From the NCBI RefSeq assembly GCF_004168365.1, contig NZ_CP035704.1:372001-436000 (forward strand): 64,000 nucleotides of DNA. Direction: 5' to 3'. Shown here one piece after another: positions 9,225 through 17,307 of this stretch; position 1 is the stretch's first letter; each line of letters begins with the position of its first letter. The position numbers and the translations under genes are program-made. This DNA is from Pseudolysobacter antarcticus (GTDB lineage Bacteria; Pseudomonadota; Gammaproteobacteria; Xanthomonadales; Rhodanobacteraceae). Under the pieces are notes generated by a model that was not told the DNA's origin, ran no database searches, and was given only the letters and a program-made list of their open reading frames with translations.

Positions 9225-9770
9225 TCACGGGCAAGCCGTTACCAAGCCCGCTTGATGCAAGGCTGAACACACCGGTTTCGCTCCTGCTTTGCATGCCTTC
9301 GAAGTGCCGCTGCTGGTCGTCGGGCAACCGAGCGAATCGAGCAACTGGATCGCGCAGGTTTGTTGCCAACGTTGCCGATTCGGCGCGACATACCCTTCGT
9401 TGTACGCCCAGACGATGCACGGTTGCGCGATCGCGGCCTGATCCATTTTTCCGTCTTTGACAAAGTCCGCATCGGTGAGTTTGTCCAGATCCGGCACCTT
9501 TGATTTGCTCGGGTCGATACTGCAGCCAGCGACGGACTTTTGTGCGCGCAAAATTTCGCACAGGAACATGCCGCGATCGTCGTTGCAAAACACATCGGCA
9601 TCGCCGCCTTCGTCGCCGAATCCGCAGCTCACACTGGTCAGCATGGCTTCCACGCGCGCAGTGCGTTGCGGTGTTGCTGCAGCACATGAGGATGTCGTCA
9701 CGGCGAGGAGGATTCCGCAGAAGCCTGCGAGTGCGAAGACTCGTTTGCGATTTACTAGATGCGCGTTCAT
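9225..9770 (-). CDS. Cysteine-rich secreted protein of unknown function
   Basis: The 181-residue product begins with an arginine-rich start, a hydrophobic segment and ...TTSSCAAATPQ, consistent with export by signal peptidase I. The mature part has about ten cysteines (for example SCGFG, VFCND, FLCEI, AGCSI, QPCIV, QTCAI, LGCPT, KACKA, PVCSA and the terminal TACP), compatible with five disulfides. Three cysteines lie in the last 25 residues. The start codon overlaps the stop of the upstream gene as ATGA, so the two are translationally coupled. I do not recognise the family. A small disulfide-rich periplasmic or secreted protein is the safest description. Confidence 0.65.
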   Translation of the reverse strand: MNAHLVNRKRVFALAGFCGILLAVTTSSCAAATPQRTARVEAMLTSVSCGFGDEGGDADVFCNDDRGMFLCEILRAQKSVAGCSIDPSKSKVPDLDKLTDADFVKDGKMDQAAIAQPCIVWAYNEGYVAPNRQRWQQTCAIQLLDSLGCPTTSSGTSKACKAGAKPVCSALHQAGLVTACP

Positions 9771-10351
9771 GGTTTTGCTGCCGCTTCGATGGTTACGTTG
9801 GTGAAGTGGCCCTCACTGATGATCAGCTGCTTGCCGCTGTGATTTTTCGCCGTGCCGAAAAACGTTCCCGACACGCTATGCGCGGCAGCATCGGAGGCAT
9901 CGATGATGATCGCGCCGTCGCTGAAACTATAGTTGTCCTGCATCGGGTCGGCATCAAGACCGGCGTTGGCAAAAAAACCGCCATGCGTGGAAACGGTCGG
10001 CGCACCCGCGCCGAAGGCGAAGTGACCAATGGGGCGATCGGCTGCGGGCACGAAGATGTTGAAGGTGAAATGCGATGCGGGTTTTGCATCGACAAACGCA
10101 GTAACGCTGAGCACCGGTTTTGCGCCGAATTGCGGTGCGGTTGCGAGTACGCGTGACGCGACCCATGCATGCCCGTCAATTTTTGCCGTCACCGTTTCCA
10201 GTGCCGCTCCCGTCGCGGCGCAACACATGCCAGCGCTGGTCAGAAGTGCGATCAGCAGTGTGCCGGAGAACAGGCCGCGTCGATGCCAGCGATGCGCAAT
10301 CGATAGACCGTGATTGGCGTATACGGAAATTTTCATCGTTGCTGTTTGCAT
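9767..10351 (-). CDS. Secreted protein of unknown function
   Basis: The 194-residue protein starts MQTATMKISVY and carries an export signal (a hydrophobic run ending near ...TSAGMCCAATG). The mature part looks like a beta-rich domain: KIDGHAWVASRVLATAPQF, then alternating hydrophobic strands with PIGHFAF and a DGAIIIDASD segment. It resembles small exported beta-sandwich proteins of the DUF6252 kind, but I am not sure. GAGG lies seven bases before the ATG at 10351; a TTG 17 codons further upstream is disfavoured. It overlaps the cysteine-rich gene by four bases in ATGA form, so both are probably made together. Confidence 0.6.
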   Translation of the reverse strand: MQTATMKISVYANHGLSIAHRWHRRGLFSGTLLIALLTSAGMCCAATGAALETVTAKIDGHAWVASRVLATAPQFGAKPVLSVTAFVDAKPASHFTFNIFVPAADRPIGHFAFGAGAPTVSTHGGFFANAGLDADPMQDNYSFSDGAIIIDASDAAAHSVSGTFFGTAKNHSGKQLIISEGHFTNVTIEAAAKP

Positions 10352-10433
10352 GTCAAACCTCGCTGTGAATGGCCATGGATCAATACACGCAAGATGGCGC
10401 AATGACGAGACATCCTGATCGAACCCAACGCGA

Positions 10434-11726
10434 TCAACCGCCCTTTTTCGTTTTTGCCGCGCTGGCTACGCGCCGTGCAACCGTGCCGTGCGGATGTTGA
10501 TACCAACCCGGATCGCGATAGTCGGCCGCGATTTCATCACGTACCTTGACCACGGTAAACATGCCGCCCATGTCCAGTGCGCCGAACGGACCTTTGCCGC
10601 CCATCATCGGCAACGTGTTGGCCGGACCGCGCATCATGCTCGCCATTTCGGCGTGTTCGGCCATGCCGGATTGGCCCATCGCCATGTAGCCCGGCAACAG
10701 TTTGTGCAATTGCGTTTCGAGCCCCGATTGATCGACGCCGAGCGTGTTCGGCACGCCGTGTCCCATCGCGTTCATGGTGTGATGCGACATGTGGCAGTGG
10801 AACGCCCAGTCGCCCGGCGTGGCGACGAATTCGATATCGCGCGTCTGACCGACGCCGACGATTTCGGTCACCTCGGGGCGCCACAAAGTCTGCGGCCAGC
10901 GCCCGCCATCCGAGCCGGTGACATGAAACTGATGACCGTGCAAATGGATCGGATGATTCCACATCGATAGGTTGCCAATACGAATGCGCACACGCTGGCC
11001 GCTGCGTACCACCATGGCATCGATCGCCGGAAATACCTTGCTGTTGAACGTCCATAAATCGAACTCGGTCATGATTGACGGATCGGGCCGATACGTACCC
11101 GGATGCAGCGCCCAGTTGTGCAGCAGGATCACGAAATCGCGATCGATCGGCAGCGGTTCGCCAGCCTTCGGATGGATGATGAACATACCCATCATGCCGA
11201 GCGCCATCTGCGTCATCTCGTCCGCGTGCGGGTGGTACATGTGCGTGCCGTGTTGGCGCAGGGTGAATTCGTAGGCCCAGGTTTCGCCCGGCAGAATCGG
11301 CGGCTGAGTGAGGCCGACAATGCCATCCATGCCGCTCGGCAGCAGGATGCCGTGCCAGTGCATGCTGGTCTGCTCAGGCAGATTATTGGTGAGCAGAATA
11401 CGGATGCGATCGCCCTCGACCGCCTCAATCGTCGGCCCCGGCGTGGAGCCGTTGTAGCCCCAGCATTTTGCCTTGCTGCCCGGGGCGAATTCGTGTTCGA
11501 CTTCTTCGGCGACCAGATGAAATTCCTTGACGCCATCGACCAAGCGGAACGGCAAGGTATGGCCGTTCAATGTCGTCACTCGTGTGTAAGGCAGATTGGA
11601 TTTTTCGCCTGTGCTGGGCGCATCGGCGCTCGGCGTTTGCGCGGCCGCCGGCCGCACCAGGCTGCCGATTTTCGCGAGTCCAGCAAGGCCGGCGCCGAGC
11701 ACTATATTGCGACGTGAGATTTTCAT
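10434..11726 (-). CDS. Tat-exported multicopper oxidase of the copper cluster
   Basis: The 430-residue protein begins MKISRRNIVLGAG, a twin-arginine signal with cleavage near AAAQ30. All four copper motifs are visible: HWHG (123-126), HPHAD (165-169), HPIHLHGHQF (258-267) and HCHMSHHTMNAM (310-321). The last gives type-1 ligands C311 and H316 with axial M321, flanked by H310 and H312 for the trinuclear centre. The C-terminal third is methionine-rich (MASMMRGPAN, TLPMMGG), a copper-binding habit. It is shorter than classical CopA (about 600). The start overlaps the stop of the TolC gene as ATGA and GGAG precedes it. It probably oxidises Cu(I) in the periplasm, which is inferred from family and neighbours. 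Confidence 0.88.
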   Translation of the reverse strand: MKISRRNIVLGAGLAGLAKIGSLVRPAAAQTPSADAPSTGEKSNLPYTRVTTLNGHTLPFRLVDGVKEFHLVAEEVEHEFAPGSKAKCWGYNGSTPGPTIEAVEGDRIRILLTNNLPEQTSMHWHGILLPSGMDGIVGLTQPPILPGETWAYEFTLRQHGTHMYHPHADEMTQMALGMMGMFIIHPKAGEPLPIDRDFVILLHNWALHPGTYRPDPSIMTEFDLWTFNSKVFPAIDAMVVRSGQRVRIRIGNLSMWNHPIHLHGHQFHVTGSDGGRWPQTLWRPEVTEIVGVGQTRDIEFVATPGDWAFHCHMSHHTMNAMGHGVPNTLGVDQSGLETQLHKLLPGYMAMGQSGMAEHAEMASMMRGPANTLPMMGGKGPFGALDMGGMFTVVKVRDEIAADYRDPGWYQHPHGTVARRVASAAKTKKGG

Positions 11727-13267
11727 GGCGTGGCTCCGGCGGGAATTTTTTCTGCAGCAGCAGGTGTGGATGGTGTGGCGGGAGCATCATGCTGCATTGG
11801 CATTGCATGGCTGTCTCCGTGATGCATGTCGTGCTGTGCAGGCGCTGTATCGTCAGGCATTGGAGCAAACATTTCTGGCGCATCGATCGGCGCGACGTCG
11901 GCGGCATCGTCGCTCGGCAAACGCGCGCCGACCGCACGCGCGAGTTCGATCCGCGCCAGCCAATAATCTCGCACGGCTTCGATGTAGCCTTGATACGCGT
12001 CGACCTCCTGTTGTCGCGTCAACAACAACTCGAATGCGCCGACCAGATTGAAGTTCATCTTGTCCAGCGTGTGCGCGACGATGGCTTCGCGTTCGGGAAT
12101 CAGGGCGGCGCGATAATCCTGCGCAATTGCGCTCGCCGCGAATACGGAATCGACGCCCAGACGCACCGCCGCATCGATCGCGATCTGCAGCGATTGCAGC
12201 CGCGCGCGACCCTGCGCGAGTTGTGCTTCGGCACGCGCGATGGCCGCCTGACCTTGACTGAAAATCGGCAGCTGCAACGACAGGCTCGGGCCATACAGAT
12301 GCGTGCCGTCATTGTCGCGCTCGCCGCTCATACCGACCTCGATATTGCCGAGCCAGCGAAAACGCTGCGTGATGCCGAGGCTACCTTCAAGCAGCGTTAC
12401 TTCGTGTTGCGTAGCGAGCAGATCGAGGCGTTGCTCGCGCGAGATCGCAAGCAGCGTTGCCACGGAATCTTCGTTGGCCAGCGGCGCCGACAAATGCATG
12501 TCGGCTTGCCAATGGATTTGTTCGCCGGCAAGACCTAGCAACTGGTTGAGCGCGGATCGTGCGCGGATTAGATCGCTGCGTGCACGCGCGGCGGCCAGTC
12601 GCGCCTGGGTCGCGGTGGCTTGTTGCAGTTTCAGTTCCAGCACCGCGATGTTGCCTGCCGCATGAAATTTCGCCGCCAGTTCGGCTGAAGTCGCGGCGAC
12701 TTTCGCCACGGTTTCGCGCATGCTCGCCACCTGTTGCGCACTAACGACTTTGAACCAAGCTGCGCGCACGTCGCACAGCAGATTCAGTACCGCATTGCCG
12801 ATCAACTCTTTGCTGCGCGCATATTCGCCGCGCGCGAGGCGTTGGCGCGAGGGCAGCAACAATAGCTCGGCGAAACTCGCGCTGAATCCGGCATCGATAC
12901 GTTTGTTTTCGCCGTTGCGATGGGGATCGAGCGCCGCCACCGAAAACGTCGGATTGCGCATGCGGCTGGCCTCGAATACATCGGCTTGGGCGATGCCGAG
13001 TCGCGCAAATTCCATCTGCAGATGCGGGTTGCGCAACAGCGCGATCTCGACTGCGTGATCGACAGTCAGTGGCTGCGCGAGCAATATATTCAGCGCGTTG
13101 TTCGCTTCCGCTGTGGTCGCGGTGCTCCAGCTCAGCGGCGCGCCGTGGCGCTGTTCGACCAGCGTATGAATATCATCGAGGCCCTGCGCACGCGGCAGGC
13201 TCGCGCAGCCCGCGAGTAAACCCAGCGCAGCGGAAACCGCGCCGAGATGAAAGCAAAATCGTTGCAT
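11723..13267 (-). CDS. TolC-family outer-membrane lipoprotein with His/Met-rich tail (copper cluster)
   Basis: The 514-residue protein has a lipoprotein signal with lipobox LAGC (C21) and two outer-membrane-efflux repeats rich in coiled-coil sequence (for example TSAELAAKFHAAGNIAVLE and YRAALIPEREAIVAHTL). This is the fold of TolC/CusC-type channels. The unusual part is the last 50 residues: EMFAPMPDD, then QHDMHHGDSHAMPMQHD, followed by an Ala/Pro/Thr stretch. Histidine and methionine there suggest copper binding. GGAGA precedes the ATG at 13267. The frame runs upstream to 13867, but those residues are low-complexity and lie before the signal peptide. It is sandwiched between the CopL-like gene and the oxidase, so it is likely a copper efflux channel. 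Confidence 0.82.
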   Translation of the reverse strand: MQRFCFHLGAVSAALGLLAGCASLPRAQGLDDIHTLVEQRHGAPLSWSTATTAEANNALNILLAQPLTVDHAVEIALLRNPHLQMEFARLGIAQADVFEASRMRNPTFSVAALDPHRNGENKRIDAGFSASFAELLLLPSRQRLARGEYARSKELIGNAVLNLLCDVRAAWFKVVSAQQVASMRETVAKVAATSAELAAKFHAAGNIAVLELKLQQATATQARLAAARARSDLIRARSALNQLLGLAGEQIHWQADMHLSAPLANEDSVATLLAISREQRLDLLATQHEVTLLEGSLGITQRFRWLGNIEVGMSGERDNDGTHLYGPSLSLQLPIFSQGQAAIARAEAQLAQGRARLQSLQIAIDAAVRLGVDSVFAASAIAQDYRAALIPEREAIVAHTLDKMNFNLVGAFELLLTRQQEVDAYQGYIEAVRDYWLARIELARAVGARLPSDDAADVAPIDAPEMFAPMPDDTAPAQHDMHHGDSHAMPMQHDAPATPSTPAAAEKIPAGATP

Positions 13268-13367
13268 GGTGAACTCTCCGTCGATCGTGATCTGCGCGCT
13301 GGTTGCGGTGGCAGAAATCACGAAAATAGGCGGCTGCGAGAAAAAGCAGGCGCGCCGATGTCTGGGT

Positions 13368-13382
13368 GCCGCGTCACGCGGC
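13368..13382. other. Short GC hairpin between the CopL-like and TolC genes
   Basis: GCCGCG and CGCGGC are separated by three bases within the 125-bp spacer of the copper cluster. A six-pair stem with no T-run is too small to call a terminator. It could be a processing or attenuation structure, or chance in GC-rich DNA. Confidence 0.3.
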
Positions 13383-13392
13383 AGCGATGTGA

Positions 13393-13806
13393 TCAGACGA
13401 TCGGAGGGCGTAACAAATTGGCGAGGGCGAGTGCCGGCAGATGCGGCGATGTCGACGATACAAAGACACGTAATGGTGGCAACGATTCGCCGAATGCGAG
13501 TGCTGGATTGTTCAATGCCGTCTGTGTCAGCACGCTGCAGATACAGGCGCCGTTCTTGCAGCAATCGTGTTCGGACACAGCGGACTTTTCGCTGGCGGAG
13601 GGTGCGGCATGTTGCTGACAATGGCTTGCGTGAGCTGCGCTTTGCACCGGCGCAGCATGCGTCGACGCAGGCAGACCAAAACCGCTCAGCAGCAGCAGCG
13701 GCAGCATCAGCATCAGCAGATAGCTCAGCCAGGAATGGGCCCGAGCGCGGTGGCGGAGATGGTTCAGCACGTCGCATAGACTGCCCGCGGTCGGCAAAAG
13801 TTGCAA
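13393..13806 (-). CDS. copL: CopL-family metal-binding regulatory protein
   Basis: This short protein (137 residues from the TTG used here) has one hydrophobic segment (SYLLMLMLPLLLLSG), then a periplasmic region with HCQQH and HDCCKNGACICS cysteine/histidine clusters, and it ends LANLLRPPIV. A signal peptide, a clustered DCCK motif and a terminal RPPI are the marks of the CopL family, found at the head of copper-resistance operons in Xanthomonas. CopL is thought to help copper-induced expression of the following genes. The start is uncertain: a GTG at 13770 or the ATG pair just before the hydrophobic segment are alternatives. Position and family both suggest copper sensing or buffering. Confidence 0.72.
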   Translation of the reverse strand: MQLLPTAGSLCDVLNHLRHRARAHSWLSYLLMLMLPLLLLSGFGLPASTHAAPVQSAAHASHCQQHAAPSASEKSAVSEHDCCKNGACICSVLTQTALNNPALAFGESLPPLRVFVSSTSPHLPALALANLLRPPIV

Positions 13807-13865
13807 GTTTCATTGATAGCCGAAAACGGCGAGTCGGAGCTGCAAATCGCGAGTAGCATGGCGTC

Positions 13866-15329
13866 ATGCCAAATCTTTCTAACCAAGCTTTTGTTCTCGA
13901 TCCGCAGATTTGCGAACGCGCACGAATCAGCCGCGATGCACGTTTCGATGGCCTGTTTTATACTGCTGTGACCAGCACCAAAATCTATTGCCGCTCGGTC
14001 TGCCCGGCGCCGTCGCCAAAACCACAGCACATCCGTTATTACGCGACGGCCGCAGCGGCGGCATCGGCCGGATTCCGTCCATGCCTGCGCTGCCGACCCG
14101 AGGCTGCGCCCGGTTCGCCGTTGCATCGTGCTGGCGGCGAACTCGTGCGTCAGGCCTTGCATCTGATCGAAGATGGCGCACTGGATGGCGCGTCGGTGGG
14201 CGCCTTGGCCGCGCGGATCGGTGTCGGCGAACGACATCTGCGCCGCCTGTTTGTCGAGCAACTCGGCGCAAGTCCGCTGGAGATCGCCGCCACGCGGCGT
14301 GTGCTATTCGCAAAAAAACTGCTTAGCGAAACCGCATTGCCGGTGACCGAGATCGCGCTGGCATCGGGTTTCGCCAGCGTGCGGCGCTTCAACGCGGCGT
14401 TCCAGGCTGCGTATCGCCTGCCGCCACGCGTGGTGCGGCGCAAGGCCGGCGCGAAGGCGGATGGACTCACGCTGCGATTGCCGTATCGGCCGCCCTATGA
14501 TTTTGCCGCGCAACTCGCGTTTTATGCACGCCGCGCGATTCCCGGCGTCGAGCAGGTGGATGCGACTGCGTATCGACGGATTTTTGTGCATGAGGGGCTC
14601 GTCGGCACCTTCGATGTGCAGGCGGCGCGCGACGAGAATGCGTTGCTGCTTTGTATACAATTTCCCAATTCCAGCGTGCTGCCGATGCTCAGCACGCGGG
14701 TGCGGCGCATGTTTGATCTCGATGCCGATCCGGTCGCGATCAATACCGCCCTGGCACAAAGCGAGGTCTTGCGTGCACTCGTGCAAAACCATCCGGGCCA
14801 GCGGCTGCCCGGCGCGTGGGACGGTTTCGAAACCGCGGTGCGCGCCGTGCTCGGCCAGCAGATCAGCGTGGCTGCCGCGCGGACTTTTGCGGCACGGCTG
14901 GTCGATCGATTCGGCGAGCGCCTGCTGGATGAATCGGGCCGCGGATTGCACGCGCAATTTCCCACGCCACAACGTTTGTTTGATGCGGATATCGCCAGTA
15001 TTGGTTTGCCCAAAGCGCGTGCCGAAACCTTGCGTGAACTCGCGCGCGCGGTCTGCGCGGGCGAGCTGCATTTTGCGCCGAATCAAACCCTCGACAACTT
15101 TGTCGCGAGCATGGTGCGTCTGCCCGGTATCGGCGCGTGGACGGCGCATTACGTCGCGATGCGCGCGCTGTCGCATCCTGATGCGTTTCCCGCCGCCGAC
15201 CTGATTTTGCGTCGCGCTGCCGCGAGCGATGGTGTGGCACTGAGCACGAAAGCGCAAGAGCAACTCAGCCAGGATTGGCGGCCGTGGCGCGCGTATGCGG
15301 TGCTGCATTTGTGGCGTAGCCAGGGCTGA
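13866..15329 (+). CDS. alkA: Ada N-domain/AraC HTH/AlkA fusion: DNA-3-methyladenine glycosylase II
   Basis: This 487-residue protein joins an Ada-type zinc domain, an AraC helix-turn-helix and an AlkA glycosylase. C42, C46, C73 and C76 (YCRSVCP ... CLRCRP) match the four-cysteine methyl-phosphotriester acceptor site, with the first as the expected acceptor. The HTH spans about residues 95-185. The HhH-GPD part has LPGIGAWTAHY and the catalytic aspartate D445. It therefore combines a methylation-sensing regulator with a glycosylase that removes 3-methyladenine. The methyltransferase half of Ada is absent and is supplied by the separate ogt gene 45 bp downstream. The ATG is 59 bp from the divergent CopL-like gene. 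Confidence 0.92.
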   Translation: MPNLSNQAFVLDPQICERARISRDARFDGLFYTAVTSTKIYCRSVCPAPSPKPQHIRYYATAAAAASAGFRPCLRCRPEAAPGSPLHRAGGELVRQALHLIEDGALDGASVGALAARIGVGERHLRRLFVEQLGASPLEIAATRRVLFAKKLLSETALPVTEIALASGFASVRRFNAAFQAAYRLPPRVVRRKAGAKADGLTLRLPYRPPYDFAAQLAFYARRAIPGVEQVDATAYRRIFVHEGLVGTFDVQAARDENALLLCIQFPNSSVLPMLSTRVRRMFDLDADPVAINTALAQSEVLRALVQNHPGQRLPGAWDGFETAVRAVLGQQISVAAARTFAARLVDRFGERLLDESGRGLHAQFPTPQRLFDADIASIGLPKARAETLRELARAVCAGELHFAPNQTLDNFVASMVRLPGIGAWTAHYVAMRALSHPDAFPAADLILRRAAASDGVALSTKAQEQLSQDWRPWRAYAVLHLWRSQG

Positions 15330-15374
15330 GACTGCGAATACAGTTTTGCTATCGATCGGATTATGGAGACGACA

Positions 15375-15860
15375 ATGTTTTACGATTATCTGGAAACCCC
15401 GATCGGGCGATTGTTGCTCGCGGCTGATTCAGAAGGTCTGCGTCATATCGATTTTGCGACGAGCAAATATCCGACCTCGCTCGGTGCCGATTGGCAGCGC
15501 GATGCCGCATCGCTGCGTCCGGTGGCGGAACAATTGAACGCGTATTTTTCCGGCGAGCTGCAGGATTTCGCGCTGAGCTTGAGTCCGCGCGGCACGCCGT
15601 TTCAGCTCAGCGTGTGGCAAAACCTGTGCGCGATTCCGTACGGCACCACGATCAGTTATGGCGAGCTAGCGCGGCGCGTCGGCAATGCGAAAGCGAGTCG
15701 TGCCGTCGGCGCGGCAAATGGCCGCAATCCGATCCCGATCATCGTGCCGTGCCATCGCGTGATCGGCAACGATGGCAGCCTGACCGGATTCGGCGGCGGC
15801 ATTGATACCAAACGGCAGTTGCTCGCGCTTGAACAAAATCGTAGCGGTTTGTTTGCGTGA
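15375..15860 (+). CDS. ogt: Methylated-DNA--protein-cysteine methyltransferase
   Basis: The 161-residue protein has the suicide-enzyme site IIVPCHRVIG with acceptor C126, the preceding helix-turn-helix region (YGELARRVGNAKASRAVGAA) and the GFGGG segment after it. It transfers O6-alkyl groups from guanine to its own cysteine. GGAG six bases before the ATG at 15375 sets the start; an ATG four codons earlier overlaps that site. The 45-bp gap after the Ada/AlkA fusion implies an alkylation-repair operon covering both base removal and direct reversal. Confidence 0.93.
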   Translation: MFYDYLETPIGRLLLAADSEGLRHIDFATSKYPTSLGADWQRDAASLRPVAEQLNAYFSGELQDFALSLSPRGTPFQLSVWQNLCAIPYGTTISYGELARRVGNAKASRAVGAANGRNPIPIIVPCHRVIGNDGSLTGFGGGIDTKRQLLALEQNRSGLFA

Positions 15861-15910
15861 AAAAAGGTGGCTCAGCGTCTTTTTCGATGCGATGCGAGCG
15901 GCGCAATCGC

Positions 15911-16609
15911 TCAGCAGCCAGCCAGTTGGTCGCGTAGTTCGCGCTCACGCGCTTCGAGCGCTGGTTGCTCGGCCCTGGCGGCGCGATGCAGGGTGCCGTG
16001 ATTGCTGTCGTATTGTTCACGCAGGTATTTGCAGGTCTGCGCGATGCTCGCCGGCTGGCAGCTATCTTCAACCCAGGTATAACTCGCACCGATAGAATTG
16101 CGTCCACTTGGCGCCGCGATCGGCGGTGATTTTCCGCCAGGCGCGGAATTACCGAGATGCCCGGCGCCGTAAGCTTCTCCCAGACTCAAGCCCGGATAAC
16201 CGAGCACGCCGAGCGGTACCGCATAACTTTGCGGAACCCAGCTCGTGCTCATGTAACGCTCGCCGTCGTAACGTATGCACATCCATAACGTCGGCAAGGT
16301 CCGACGTGGCGGCGAAGCTGCAACTGGGGCAGGCGACGTTTCGACCGCTTCATCGCCGACCGTGTTTTCATCGACAGAACTCGCCACTGGCGGTGGTGGC
16401 CGCGCGAGTTGCAACACGGTTTGCTGGTCGATACGAGCGCAGGCATGATCCTGAAATGCAATGATGCCTTGTGGATTTATGCATTTGTATACTTGATCGG
16501 CAAATACGCTTGCGCTGAAAATTGCGGTCGCGATCACCGCGAAAAACAAACCACGCACAATCAATCGGCGAGCGCGGGTTTTCGATCGTGGCAGGAAGAA
16601 GGAATACAT
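15911..16609 (-). CDS. DUF4124 domain-containing exported protein
   Basis: The 232-residue protein begins with a basic region and a hydrophobic signal or anchor (about residues 18-37). The DUF4124 signature follows: DQVYKCINPQGIIAFQDHAC. A proline/serine linker (about 70-105) leads to a C-terminal part with PQSYAVPLGVLGYPGLSLGE, two further cysteines (DSCQPASIAQTC) and a charged helix ending in cysteine. DUF4124 is common in exported gammaproteobacterial proteins and has no known activity. It is convergent with ogt. The ATG lacks a strong ribosome site. Confidence 0.75.
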   Translation of the reverse strand: MYSFFLPRSKTRARRLIVRGLFFAVIATAIFSASVFADQVYKCINPQGIIAFQDHACARIDQQTVLQLARPPPPVASSVDENTVGDEAVETSPAPVAASPPRRTLPTLWMCIRYDGERYMSTSWVPQSYAVPLGVLGYPGLSLGEAYGAGHLGNSAPGGKSPPIAAPSGRNSIGASYTWVEDSCQPASIAQTCKYLREQYDSNHGTLHRAARAEQPALEARERELRDQLAGC

Positions 16610-16645
16610 TTGGACTGACTCGTTGTCGCCCCGATCTCTGCCGGC

Positions 16646-17278
16646 TCAGCGCTTGCGCTCGATGCCGACCGGCAGGGTTTCGATACGACGCATCTCCTCG
16701 CTGTCGAAAAGCTGCGGATTGACCAGAAAATCCTCCAGCATCGCGGTCGCATCGTTACCCCAAAACAGCGTGTCGCCGATCGCTACGGTCGGTACGCCGA
16801 ACACGCCCGCGGCAATTGCCGTTTCGGTATTCGCGCGCAATGTCGACTTCACTGCGGGCGAATCGATGGCCGCAGCGACGTCGTGACAATCGAATCGCGC
16901 GGCGACATCAACGAGCGCACTCGCGCTATCACCGATTTTGCCATCGCGCCAGAGGTGATCGAAGATCGCGCGGATCGCATCCCAGCGATTGTCCAGAGCG
17001 ATGCTCAGGCGCAAGGCGCTGATCGGATTGAACGGATGCGCCGGTGGGAAACGCAGTTCGATGCCGCTGCGTTTTGCCTGCCATTGCACCATGCGATACG
17101 TGTGCAATCGTTTGCCCGGAATTTCCGCCGGCCCGATATTGCCGTGATGCGACAGTACCGCGCCGAACAGAATCGGTATCGGTATGATTGGTAAAACAAC
17201 GCGCAGTCGCTCGATCTGCTTGAGCTGCAGATAGCAAAACGGCGAGACGAAATCGAAATACCAGCGTGCTTTTTGCAT
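16646..17278 (-). CDS. 2-hydroxychromene-2-carboxylate isomerase family protein (DsbA fold)
   Basis: The 210-residue protein opens MQKARWYFDFVSPFCYLQL. The FDFxSP segment holds the glutathione-contact serine of the HCCA isomerase branch of DsbA-fold (kappa-GST-like) proteins. VFGVPTVAIGDTLFWGND is the cis-proline loop and substrate-side region. Family members isomerise hydroxychromene carboxylates in aromatic degradation or act as glutathione transferases on unknown substrates. It follows the acyl-CoA dehydrogenase by 29 bp on the same strand, so lipid or CoA-linked catabolism is plausible. An ATG six codons earlier is possible; TTGGA before 17278 favours the later one. Confidence 0.8.
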   Translation of the reverse strand: MQKARWYFDFVSPFCYLQLKQIERLRVVLPIIPIPILFGAVLSHHGNIGPAEIPGKRLHTYRMVQWQAKRSGIELRFPPAHPFNPISALRLSIALDNRWDAIRAIFDHLWRDGKIGDSASALVDVAARFDCHDVAAAIDSPAVKSTLRANTETAIAAGVFGVPTVAIGDTLFWGNDATAMLEDFLVNPQLFDSEEMRRIETLPVGIERKR

Positions 17279-17307
17279 CGAATTTCCAAGGACCATTTGA
17301 GTCGAGT

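Noticed and set aside
13268-13867. Upstream 200-codon extension of the TolC-type lipoprotein frame
   Set aside because: It would run over the CopL-like gene on the same strand in another frame and place 200 residues before a clean lipoprotein signal; the internal ATG with GGAGA is the start.
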